From NCBI GenBank assembly GCA_023213315.1, contig JAKCPI010026205.1, positions 1-64,000 on the forward strand: DNA of 64,000 bases. The letters are read 5' to 3'. This document shows positions 12,486-25,100 of this stretch, piece by piece; position 1 is the first letter of the stretch; each line of letters starts with the position of its first letter. Origin of the DNA: Euborellia annulipes. Taxonomy: Eukaryota > Arthropoda > Insecta > Dermaptera > Anisolabididae. Under the pieces are notes generated by a model. The model worked only from the letters and a program-made list of their open reading frames with translations. It did no database searches and was not told the DNA's origin. Position numbers and translations under genes: made by a program.

Positions 12486-12866
12486 TATTTACTTGCTATT
12501 TGGGACGAACACATTCTTAACGTGGTAGAGTAACCTTGGATGTCAGAGATTTTCAAAACAAAATTCAGGTCATATGTTGAATTTGATGTTTGTTGTTGAA
12601 GTAATGAATTTTTTTTCTTTATCTTAAGAATAATAAACATCGCAAACGTTATTGATTAAAAAGAAATATTTTCCCGTTAACTCTATTCAGGAGTTAGAAA
12701 ATTCGGACCATTGCTTTTAAAAACTAACTATACTCATTATGATAATATTTAGTTTATCTAGAAAAAAGTCTTAAAAGAGAGCAAGGGTTATTTTTTAAAT
12801 CTTACTAATGTTTTTATTTAATTTATTTAATTATTAAACATTAATTCTAAGTATTAAGACATTACA

Positions 12867-13565
12867 GGGGTTGGACAAAATAATCTGAACCCCGGACATA
12901 TAGAGAATATTTATTTATTTATAATGTGTAGAGCTACCATTTGCTTGTAGACATTTTTACAGATTATTTGGGGGTCTATCTAGGATGTCTACCCTAAGTT
13001 TTCGACCTCGAGGACCCTGTGCTAATTTGAGGGGGAGGGGGAGGGGAAAGAACCCCAAAATTTTAGGACTTTTTTCAGTTTTTATTTTGTTTTATAGGCC
13101 TATCTCGTAAACTAAGCATATTTTGTGCACCATACAAAGTTTAGAGCATTAAATTTGCCAAAATCTGGATGAAAAAACGAATTTGTAAACCCATTTGCAT
13201 TTCGAAAAACTTTGTTTATGTTTGATCGGCAGTATCTCGGTTAATATTGAGTCCACAAATTCGTTTTGTCACCCAAATTTTAGCAATTTTAATTCTATAC
13301 AACTTCGTATTGTACTATAGTGCACAAAATATGCTTAGTTTACGAGATATAAAATAAAATAAAAACTGGAAAGAGTCCCAAAATTTTGAGGTTTTTGTCC
13401 CCCCCCCCCCCCCTCCTAGCACAGTGTCTTCGAGGTCGAAAACAGGATAGACATCCTAGAGTACCCCCTTAATAACCAGTAAAAATTTCTACAAGCAAAT
13501 GGTGGTTATTAATAAATAAATATTGTCTATATGTCCGGTGTTCATAATATTTTGTCTATCTCCTC
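12867..13565. repeat. Large imperfect foldback (Tc1/mariner-like ends)
   Basis: The outer ends carry ACAGGGGTTGGACAAAATAA and, inverted, ATAATATTTTGTCTATCTCC. Inner matching segments include ACAAGCAAATGG, TTCGACCTCGAGG, a C/G-rich tract, GTTTACGAGATA and AATTCGTTTT. The two halves diverge more than those of the other foldbacks, and no transposase remnant was detected. The GGTTGGACAAAAT end resembles Tc1-like termini; that assignment is tentative. Confidence 0.6.
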
Positions 13566-14000
13566 TATTTCATATACGTATCTTAAATCTGGTAAAATTA
13601 TTTATTACAATTAATTGACCGCGCCGCCCGTTTTCGACTTAGAGATCATTTAATTCGGATGAAATGAAAATTGCATTTCTATTGTCTCCTATTTGGTATC
13701 CGAACTAAAGCAGCTATTAGCATAAATCTCATTCAGATAGATAACGACGCATCATAAAACTCACATTAAATTTATATTTTTTTTTTTACATTAATTTTAT
13801 TTATACTAAAAGCATTCATTAATAAGTAATTACTATAAATGAATCGTATCAACTCAGATAAAAAACAAGAAACAATTCATTTAGAAAATAATTATTAGCC
13901 AGGTGTTGTGATCCGTATTCTTATATTCATTAATTAGACTACCATAAGCGTACACAGAAATTTATTAAATGGACATATTTTTCCTACCTAGGTAGAAATT

Positions 14001-14087
14001 AAAAAATCTGGTGTGACTGTCGCACAACTTTCTCTTACCCTTCGGTAAGAGAAAGTTGTGTACTGTGCTTGTCATACCAGATTTTTT
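14001..14087. mobile_element. About 87-bp hairpin MITE (copy 1)
   Basis: This element is almost entirely palindromic: AAAAAATCTGGTGTGACTGT, then CGCACAACTTTCTCTTACC, a TTCGG-type turn, and the inverse ending ACCAGATTTTTT. Closely related hairpins occur at 61354-61442 and, more diverged, near 38355, 48657, 50100, 59012 and 59875, so it is a mobile family. Confidence 0.75.
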
Positions 14088-14099
14088 GAAATAAACTTA

Positions 14100-14215
14100 G
14101 TTTTTTTTTTTAAACACACTTTTTCCCATTCACACTCACACGGGGGGGGGGGGGACGCGTACACACAGTCTTTTCGGCAACTTAGGCCATTTAAGACTTT
14201 AAAGGGCGGCTTTTA
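14100..14215 (-). repeat. SINE tail fragment (copy D)
   Basis: Read on the minus strand, it gives AAGTCTTAAATGGCCTAAGT, TGCCGAAAAGACTGTGTG and a GTGTGAGTGTGAATG-type 3' end. This is the shared tail also seen at 24795-24895 and 56048-56130. No tRNA-like head is attached. Confidence 0.6.
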
Positions 14216-15588
14216 GAGACAAACTGCTTAATTCCTTCATTTACACCCAAGATTTGGTCCAGAGGATGCTGAAAGAATTGTGCCTTTCAATAGAGAATTT
14301 TTATGGATTTATATTTCCTCATTAACCATTAGTATTATATACATTAGGCATCCATGCTCTAGATTTAGCCACTATGATGATAACAAATTCATACATTGCA
14401 TAATAGGCATGTCATATTTATTTACATTTTTACTTTTCTCGTTTCCTAATTATCCAACTTAGCATATAAAAATTTTTCATGAAGCACTCATTATGAATTC
14501 ATGCGAGCCCCAGAACAATTTTTTGAAAATATGGACTTGACCCTAAAAATTAAAATCTTTATTTTAATCATATTTATTTAACTAACAGAAGCCATGAGGA
14601 AGTACGTGGGTGTCGTATCTATAACTGAAAAAAATTCAAGTAGCAGGGATAATTAGGTTTATTCTTAAAAAAAAAATTATCTCAATTCTTAAGATAAGTT
14701 GAGAGATTAGAGGTGATTAGAAATTATTAAGTTTTAATGAAATTTTTACTTTTTTATTAAAAAAAGTCCCCCTTGGGCTTTAGCATAGACAGAGCCCGGC
14801 TAGCAGTCAGGGATAAAGTTTTTCTAAATTATATTGGTCACCAATTAGAAAAATAATAACGGCAAACTCAACAACTTTTTACTTTTGTACTGCATAACCT
14901 TTATTTAATTAAATTTCGCTAACTAGATCAATATTTACCCGGAGGCGGGCGGAGGGGGGGTTGACTGCTTCTCTTTATGATAATCATTTTAATCTAAAAC
15001 AATTATTAACAGCAATAAAAAGAACAAAATAATTTTTTTTACAAATTTGCGAGAGAAAATTTTTTAATTTTCTACTCCCGATAACTGGTAATCTCGAAAA
15101 TTCGTCCACCCCGTGACCATACCAATTATCGGGATTCTACTGTATTAAGTATTGAGCGCCAAGCTTTTTCCTTGGGAGTGAGTTGTCTTCAAGTCAAAAT
15201 TACACTCTTTTAACCGGCAGAATCATTTAATTTTAAAACCTATATACACTTTGAAGTCTGAAGTTGGCAGAATAAAGTCCCATATAAAGAGTTTTTTTTT
15301 ATAGAGTTTCGCATTTTTGGCAGCAACCCTCACCCATATTTAGAGAGGTTTTTTTGGCACTAAAGGCATATGTTTATTGCCTCTGAGGGAGGGGGGATTA
15401 TCCGCCACCCATTATCAAAACCTGCAGTTGAAGCAATCGTCATATATTATAAAATTTCAACAATTCATATACTGGTCGTCATCTGAGGATGACGTTTTTG
15501 GAACATATAATAGAAGTGTACAGAGTTAAAAAAAAAATAAGAAAAATAAATTTAAGCAATCTTATTTTGACAACATAGATGACATAGA

Positions 15589-15840
15589 CATGGGCGTAGC
15601 CAGGGGGAGGCAGGGGGGCCGTTGCCCCCCTGGCTGGTCCTAAAAATTAAAAAAAAAAATATATATATATTTTTCCCATTGGAAATTTTTTTAACACTCC
15701 AATTCACTACATTAATTTAATTTTTTTATTTTATTTAAATAAATAATTAATACTCTATGTAGATATTAATTGCAAACCCCCCTCTTCGCCCTAACGAGGA
15801 GTTGGCCCCCCCCCTAACAAGAAGTCTGGCTACGCCCATG
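15589..15840. mobile_element. Non-autonomous hAT-type element with exact 8-bp TSD
   Basis: Perfect 15-base terminal inverted repeats CATGGGCGTAGCCAG and CTGGCTACGCCCATG bracket 252 bp. GACATAGA is duplicated at both sides (15581-15588, 15841-15848). G/C runs lie inside the ends and the centre is AT-rich. No ORF. A one-sided relative starts at about 21115 (TAGGCGTAGCCAG). Confidence 0.9.
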
Positions 15841-16193
15841 GACATAGATGCCATTTATTTAATTAGCTTTAAAAAAGAAAATAAATTATAGCTGTCTCTT
15901 TATTTTGATAATTTTGTACTTCAATGTTTTATTTCGAACAATATTTCAAATTGCATTATGTGATATTAATCAGATTAATATTTAAGTGTTTTTGATTGAT
16001 GGGATTAGTTTGTATGTTTTCTGCAGATCTCCTTTTTTTCCAAAAATGACATTGGCGCTTTCAAACATTTCTCGAAAGCTTCGTCACACGTGAATCATTA
16101 CATTTAACCGATTATATTTACCTTACCGTATTTATATAAATTAATTTTATTTTTAAATTATTTTAATCAAAATTTTTTTCTCTTCTTTTTCAG

Positions 16194-19100
16194 ATTTTCT
16201 ACAATGAATGGTTAACATTCTTAAAATGGCTTTTAATTTCCTAGGTAAGCTTTCTTATTATATTAAAAAAAAAAATTGATTTATTATTTCGTACTTCATT
16301 AGCGAAGACAGAATTTTGTTTATATACAATTTTGCAATTCCTTATCTTATCTTTTATAATTCCAAAAAAAACACTTAATCGAGCGAGTTTTTTATTTAGA
16401 ATCCATGGTATTTAAATATTCGTTTCCCAATCCACTCTATTAATTTCCATATAGATTATATTAATTTTTCCTTGTTTTTATTTTCATTTAGCCTTCTATG
16501 TTTTTCACTTTTAATATGACACTTTTTAAGTCATCAAAAATCGTATTCTTATTTTTAAGAATAAAAAAGAAATCGAAATAAGAATAAATATAAATTAGGC
16601 TAATAAATACTATGAACTATTTTCTATTACTAAAATTGTTTTTTTTGCATTTTTTGCATAAATAGAATATTTTTAGCAATGCTTACCATACATTTTTTAT
16701 GCTTTCAAAATCATTTGTGTTTATAATACCGAAAGAATTTCTCATTACTTTGCTACTTTTTCTTACAATTAAATTCTTCCAAATTTTTATAATTTATACG
16801 CGCTGTGATGAATTTACGCTTAGACCCGGGCCTTAAAAGGCAAAATTTTAAGGACGAGGATATTTTAGACAGTGTAAAATTTAAAGAACGACTAAAATAA
16901 CAATAAATGAAGGAGGAAATTAGCCTCCCCGTCCTAATCTGGCTGGGTCCCCACCTTTCCTACCTTGTAATTTTTTAAAGGTCCCTTTTGCATTTGATTA
17001 AATTATTTCAAGCAGAAGGGCCTAATTTATAGACTTGAATATCCACACACACCCCATATTTTGTTATTCTAAGTTTCATAATCCTCTATTTTTCTAATGA
17101 AACCAAAAATAAGACTTTATTCATAGTCTTAAGCAATAGTCCCGCATAGCTTTAATAATAGGAGAGAAAATTTCCCCTCATATGATTAAAATTTAACGAT
17201 AACAGGAAAAATTATTTTATTATTTTCTCCGAAAAATTAATCTTCTCTTGCTTAATGAATTGCTCTACAGCAGAACTCACACCTGATTAAATGTTGATTT
17301 TGAAATAATACTTTCTTTCCTATTCTATTCCTATTTGAGAGATAATGCGAAATAAATTTAAATAATCACAAAATCAAATTCTTTATACTATTGGTTTATG
17401 GATAATTGCTTTGAAAAAGATAGAAAAAAGTTGACAAATTGCAAAATTTTGCCTTTTTGACACTGATGACTTGAGACATGTGGGGGAGATACGAACACCC
17501 CCACCGGAGTACGCCTCTAAATAAAAGGCATCTTGTTAGATTTATTAATAGAATTAATTTTAAATGATTTAACAAATTTTGATTTTTTTTCAGTTACGCA
17601 CAGACCCGGCAAGTCCTTCCTATTTTCTTTTATTATTGGAATAGTTTGTGGATTTATATTTACTTGGTTTTTATTTTATTCAAATATAGAAGAAGCACCA
17701 AGTTGGACTCTATTAAAGTAAGAACACCTTTGATAATAATTTACAATTGTACAATTTGTACAATAAATATCAAACGTCTAAGAAATAATTATTTTTTTAT
17801 CATTTACGTAACAGATATTTTATAAAAATAATTTATTTAATGTACATTCAAAAAAATTGAATACATTACGTGTTATCAAAACTACTCTTGGTAACTACTA
17901 AATAGGAAATATTAAACAAATGACTCATAATATTAAAAAAATAAATATTATATTCATATGAATAGATAATGACTTTTATCCGGGATTAGAAGTTGTCATA
18001 TCTTTTTTCACGAGCCAATTTAAAGTTGAAGCTGAAGAGTCCCTTCAGAGGGAAAAATTTATTGAAAATAATTTTTTAATTTTTTTTATTATTATGAAAT
18101 AGGGACTGGTCCCGGGGATTTATCCTCCCCTGGCGCCAACGCCCTGCCCCCCTGTCATCCTATAGGGGGGCCTGAGTGAAATGCTTCGGTAGTCACTCAT
18201 TTATAAAACGATATATTTTTCCTGTAGTCCAAAAATAAATTAAAGGAAATGAAATTCTCGAGAATAAAGTTCTTAATACCTATTTGATACAGAGAGTCGA
18301 CTAGTCCAAGGAGTTCAAAATCCAACTTCATGGCAAAATTGTGAATTTATTCAAACTTTTAAAGTTTATAGTGCCTTCTCCTGATGAAGGAAACTGGAAC
18401 CCACCTAAATGATTTTAATTCCCTAAAAAAAACCGTTATTCAGAGTAAGGTTTCAGGCCTCTGATCCTCCCCCCCTAATCGACTGAAGAGAAATATATGA
18501 TACAATCAGTAAAGGATAATGTTTAACATATTGTTTCATGTAGTCTCATTATTATTAGGAAACATGAATAGTTTAAGGAGTGAATTGTACTTAAAATAGT
18601 AATACCTTATGATTAAAAGAATTTAATATTTATACTAATATTTATCTTAGTTTTGAATTAAACTAAATAAATTTTTTTTTATATTTTCAGATCGGAAGAT
18701 ATAATAAATAGTAATAATAATAACAATAATAATAATAATTTAGTTGCCAAAGAAATTCATGCCGAAGAGCAGGAAATTAACTTTCAAAGTAAGTTATTAT
18801 TTATATGCTGGTAAGTTATTTATTCTCTAATAATTAATTTTTTCCCCTTTTGAAATTAGATAGTGCTGTGGCTAATAAACTCTTTCGTGAAGTCCGAATT
18901 CTTTGTTGGATCATGACAGCTCCATTTAATCATAAAAAAAAGGCTCAACATATAAAAGCCACTTGGGGCAAACGCTGTAATACCTTGCTTTTTATGAGCT
19001 CCCAAAATGGTAATTATAAATATCCATAATTATCCCTTCCTTGACCAAATAGTTAAAAATTAATTCTTCGCATATAATAATTTATATTGTACCAAATTAT

Positions 19101-22100
19101 TGTTTTATTTAATTTAATTAAACTTTAACGTTACAGATTCTTCTTTACCCGCTATCAAATTAAATATTGGCGAAGGCAGAGAAAATCTCTGGGGAAAAAC
19201 AAAACAAGCTTTCTATTATGTATATAAAAACCATATGAAAGATCACGACTGGTTTTATAAAGCAGATGATGATACGTGAGTTTACATTTTTAATTAAATA
19301 ACATTCATTGAATAAGGCACATGATTTTTTAATTAAATAGGAAAAAAAAATATTTTTTTATTCTCTTTAGGCCCTTGGCTCAGAGGTAGAGTTTTGGCTT
19401 CTGATACCAAAGGCCAAGGGTTCGCATCCCGTCCCAGGCGACAAAATTTATTTAATTTTAATTGGATACCCAATCATTTGAAATAAATAAGGACGGCGTC
19501 TAAATGGCCTCCGATGCCGAAAAAGACCTTAAAACGAATTAAAAAAAAATTCTCTCTTTAGACTTATAAATGTCAATTTATACAGAATAGAAATTTTGAA
19601 ATCGTTTTGAAGGGCTCACCCAAATAGCCCCAGGACGGAGAACACTTCATTTTGTAATAAGGAGACTCATGAACTCACAACTTGTAAGAATGTAACTTTA
19701 TAAATGTGGAGGATTAGCTGTTTATATATTCTATTCCCAAAAGAATTCAAACAAAGAGCAGTAATCAATAACAACTTTAAATAATTAATAATTATTAATT
19801 GATTTTAGGTACTCTAATATTTAGGAGCTATTTTTGAAAGATTGATAAAAAAAACTTAATTATCCTCTGAAAAATTTATAAGTTTCTAGTTTTAATAATA
19901 AATCCTGTATAAGGATTGTTTTAGATTTAATTATTAAAAAAATATGTGTCGGCTTTGTAAATTGTTATATCCTTTATATCCTGAAGGCAAAATTTAGCCA
20001 TGAATCCTTTTTACGTTTATAATAATTCTAAATAAAAATAGAACAGTTTAATTTTAATTTTATATAACGATAGAATAAATGACTTAGAAAAGCTTATTTA
20101 AATTAATGTATTTTTAATAAGAACTAAATTGAAAAAAAAACTTACAAATTGAATTCAATAACATTGACGAAGAAACAAAAATAAAATTAGAGTGAAGTGG
20201 ATAGCTGAGTAGTTCTTGTAGTAAGAAAGAAAGAAAAGAGCGATTGCAGCTAAGTTTATTTCGTTTATTAATCACTTCAAGCCGACGTTTTGGTCAGATA
20301 TACGACCATCCTCAGGGCTGAAGCGTGTCAACAAAATTCCTCAAAATATCGAATGGCACAATTGTGTAAATTAATTATTGCCATTTTATGAGGATTGTTG
20401 ACACGCTTCAGCCCTGAATCTGACCAAAACGTGGGCTTGAAGTGATTAATAAACGAAATAAACTTAGAAGTTAGCTGCAATCGTTCTTTTCTTTCTTCCT
20501 TACTACAAAAATAAAATGTGTATATTTTATTTCTATTATTATTTCATCAAAGTTATAGAATATAGACCTAGGACCTAGGTTTACAAAAAGGGTTTGCTAA
20601 GCTTCCATTTCAAAAGTAACTAAAAAATTGTTTAGTGGTGCTAATTAAAGGGTTGATAGGGCTTCCCCAAATTTTATTAATAAATTTCATTTTTCTTCTG
20701 CCAAATTTCTTGATTTTAAGAAAGAAGACTAACAGCCAGATATTATTAATATAATATCATATCCCCCTAATAATTAAACTTTTTGTTTTAGATATGCCGT
20801 AATGGAAAATATGAGACATATGCTTTCTCATTATAACACATCAGAGCCTTTATATTTCGGTTGCCGCTTTAAGCCCTATGTCAAGCAAGGCTATATGAGT
20901 GGAGGTGCTGGCTACGTATTAAGTAAAGAAGCGCTGCGAAGGCTCGTAGAGCAGGGCTTTACCGATAGGAAAGCTTGTAGAAAAGACAATGGAGGGGCGG
21001 AAGATGTTGAAATGGGTAGGTAACATCTCATCCCATTTGTTCGTTTAGCTGACATGAGTCTAAACTAAAATCACGATGACTGGTAAAACAATGCATTTCA
21101 GTCTCCTCGGTACATAGGCGTAGCCAGAAATTTTTGATGGGTGGGGGTTCAGGATTTCTCCCCCCCTCCCCACTAATAGTATATGGCATCTAATGAAATA
21201 TATGACTAGCCACTCCGGCCGCCTTCGCTTCACCTCCTGGACCCCCCTGACTGACTCGGGCCCGCCCTTTCTTAATTAAGTGCCGCAATTTTTCATTAAA
21301 CTCGTTTCAAGCATTAAAAAATGCAACCCTCTTATCTTAAAGAATTTTATATAAGGGCCTATAATAGCGGAGTGCCTGTCTATCTGTTTCTCTTGACCAG
21401 AGTCCCATCTCAGATCTCTTTAAGAAAAAAAATAAAAAATTTATTTATATAATAATTTTTATTATTTTTCATTTAAGAGATTTGATCAATTTTAATAGGC
21501 TTTAATTTTTTATTTTTTATAAAGCAAAACAAAAATCAATTCTTTTTAATGGGAAAATTCGGAATTTTCTCGAATATTTTATTTTATTTTATTTTTTTTA
21601 AGCTAGAGAAAATTATTATATTTTTTGTATTATAGAGCTTAAATATCTAGTCATGGCATGGGTCCAATGAGGGGGGTTTGAACCCCCAAAATTATCGGAA
21701 TTCTACTGTATTTTATCTACATTGAAAACAATATAATCCTCCTTCGCATCCCGTCCCAGGCGACAAAATTTATTTCAAATGAAATAAATAGGATCGGGGT
21801 CTAAATGGTCGAGGCCGAAAAAGGCCTTAAAACGAATTAAAAAAAATATATATAATCCTCCAAAAGATTTAGAAAGATCTCTTTCAGAGATACAACTTAC
21901 AGAACATTTTTTTTAACATCTCCACTTCCTCTTATAATATTTCCCTAATAAGACCTTGAAAAGATATAAAGGCCAATTTCCGACATAACTCCATTATATC
22001 ACCTTCACGTTAAATTTGTTTTTCAATTCGCACTCTCCATCACGAATTCATTATCGTCACGGCAATTACCACCTAAAATATGTTGTAATCAAAAACAATA

Positions 22101-25100
22101 TATAATACAGTTTTTTAAAACTAGTTTAATGAACCAATGTCAAGTCGTGATGTTCTCGGTAATGAGACAATTTTAAACTAATCTGTGTGTATAAGTGATA
22201 TGAATAAACGCCGGTCATTTATTCAGTTCGTTGGATTACTACTAGTTAATACCATTCCCCCTTTGTTGGAATAATTTTTTACCACTATTTTTCCTAAAAC
22301 CAGCATTCTCCAAATATTCAAATCTAATCTCAACAAGCACACTCTCAGTTTCTTCAACTTCATACTCCTCTTCTTCCTGGATGGTTAAATATGATCATCG
22401 TAGGTCTGTGGCGTATATAGAAATTTATTTGGGGGGGGTGGATATGGAATATTCCCCAACCGGAAGGGGGGACCTGGGGTTCACCCCGGAATATTTTTTT
22501 AAATTTTATGAATCTATAAGCATTTTTAGACCACCTAAACAATCCTGAAATATTTTGGAGTTGTGCTAAACGTTTAAACTCTAGATATGTATAATTTAAT
22601 GTGACATTTATTACCAAGTTCAGGGCCGGATCTAGGGGGGGGCAGTGGGTGCCTGTGCCCCGGGCGGAGATAGCAGGGGGCGGCAATTAAAGAAAGATTT
22701 ACTAAAAAAAAGATAGAATGATATGAATTTTGTATAGAAAATTTTAAGGAAGGGGCGGCAAATTAAATTTTGCTCCCCCCTAAAAAATCTCTAGTTCCGG
22801 CCCTGACCAAGCTTATCTAGATAGATTGTCTTCTACTTGAGCAGTTTCTAGTTTCAAATGTAAAACTATAAACTGCTTTTTACTCTCCAAATTTCGAATT
22901 TAATGAAAAGGATTTACTAATTTTTATTCTTTTCACTTGTAGGATTTCGGGGAGGGGGGGCTGCACTCCCTTCAGTCCCCTCCCTTAGATACGACTGTTG
23001 TAGGTCTTCGGACCTTTTCTGTACCAAAAATAAATCCAATAATCTTTTTCTATTCTCCCTTTATTTTCAACTTTTATTTTGTTGACTTCTATGGATAGTG
23101 AGTTTTTTGGACATAATTCCCTCGTCTTCTTACATTTTATGTTATACTCATTAATATATCAAATAAGGGTAGACTCATCACCCAAAATAAAAGCCCTTTT
23201 ATGCATATTCGAAGAATTTTCCTCATTCCCTTATTCACAATCTTTTATGCATTGACATATCAAAATTCAAAATCCCAGTATTAAAAATGGGCATAAATTT
23301 TCAACTACAAATAATACGCGACTTTGAAAACTCAAGTAGCATAGTGTTGTGAAGGCAAAAAGGGGGAGAGAGAGATACAAAATTTGAAATTTGAAAACGG
23401 CAAAATTCTATTTTAAAATAGATTCGAAAAGCAAAGTTTGATATCCGGCTAGATCAAGAAATACATGCAAAGATTCCCGCAAAGAAGTGCAAGCGTCACT
23501 CTTTGCATGTGTATGATTGTTCTCTCGGGAATGGGAGATTACTGTCTGGGTTATAAAAGGCCATCCCCCACCTCCTGGGGGGGGGGGGATTATCGATCTC
23601 GTTAGTGTCGGACGATCATTTAATCATTTTTTACAATAAAGAAACTTCAAAATCTTCAACATCTATTAATTAAACTCCCGACGACTCCTTGGAAGCAGGC
23701 AATTCACAACAATAGCACCATTGAAATTAATAAATGTGGTTTAAAATTAAAAACAATTTAATCATTTAATTAATTTTTCATTAATGTCCTAGGAAAGTAA
23801 AGAGGTCTTATTTTAAATTTTCTTCTAATTTGAATGCTTTCTATTTTTTTTAGGAAAGTGTCTTGAACGAGTTGGAGTAAAAGCCATGGATTCCCGAGAT
23901 TCCCAAGGTCGAGGGAGGTTTTTTCCTTTTGTACCTGAAAGCCATCTGCTTCCTGGACCAGTTAATTCTGAATTTTGGTATTGGAAATATATTTATTACC
24001 CACCGAACGAGGTAAATTTCATTTTCTCTTAAAATTTTGAAAACCAACCAAAACTTTTGTGCACAATATACAACTTTCTACTACCAAAGGGTAGTCATTC
24101 CAGATTTTTGGAGTCAACTTATTTTTGAGTTTTTTTTTTTCTGCAATTTTCTCTGAAACTACTTTGTCATTAATTTGGCTATACTTATTAGATGAGCATA
24201 TTAACATTTTTTACTTCAAAATAGTGTAGCTAGGACCTATTCAAACTCTAATATTATGTTTTTTTTTTAATATATAAAACTGTATTCACCATCAAATTTT
24301 GCCGTGAGAACGTCTAAAAATGTAGGCATAGGGGTCGGTTAGGGAGGCATGCCCGAAAAAGTTGGATAAAAGCACATGAAAAATTGCTCTTTATTGGCCC
24401 GAATAAATCCTCTGTCTTAAACGATTATTGTATCGCCAGAGGTATAATTATTTTGAATATACGGTTAGAAAGGATGATTCTTCATCTAAAGTTTCACCAT
24501 TTATTTTTTCCTATTATTTCATTTTATCGCGTGAGAGCGCGCGCCAGGAAATTCTTATTTGAAGGTTTAAACCACTGTAGATTCCGAACGGCAAATCAGA
24601 TCAGACTAAATTTGATGTCAATTTGTGCAGAAAGAAAAACTGAAAAAAAAATTGTCCATATATAAAAAATCGCAATTCAGGAGGTTCAGGAGCGACGTCT
24701 AAACGAACTTTAAAAAAAACTAGACTATAATAAGGAATTTTTTAATGCGGTTTTTTTTTAATGAATTAAATTCATAAGAGATTTTTTTTTTTTTTTTTTG
24801 AAAACATTCACACTTTTTTCTCATTCACACTCACACTCACACACACATTCACACAGTCTTTTCGGCAACTCAGGCCATTTAAGACTTTAAACGATATCCG
24901 TTATTGATAATATACACATATTAGGGGTCCAGGTATTCTTATTTAAGCCATTTGGTATCCAAATGGCTTAAATAAAATCATCGGACTGCCCGGGGTCCGA
25001 ACCCGCGACGTTTGGTATACGAGGTTAGTATGCTAACCTCTACACCAAACCTCTAGGGGCCATAAGAGATTATTGGGACATCGAGGTATAATTTTTTTAA

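Noticed and set aside
18375..18410. Hammerhead-like motif (CTGATGAAGGAAAC)
   Set aside because: Both core blocks are present but there is no room for a stem II between them, so it is not comparable to the other motifs.
22360..22686. 108-codon minus-strand ORF
   Set aside because: It spans the end of a hAT-type MITE and G/C runs; composition is repeat-derived.
24985..25065. Functional tRNA gene on the minus strand
   Set aside because: tRNA-like head only; it is joined to the SINE tail and the cloverleaf is incomplete.
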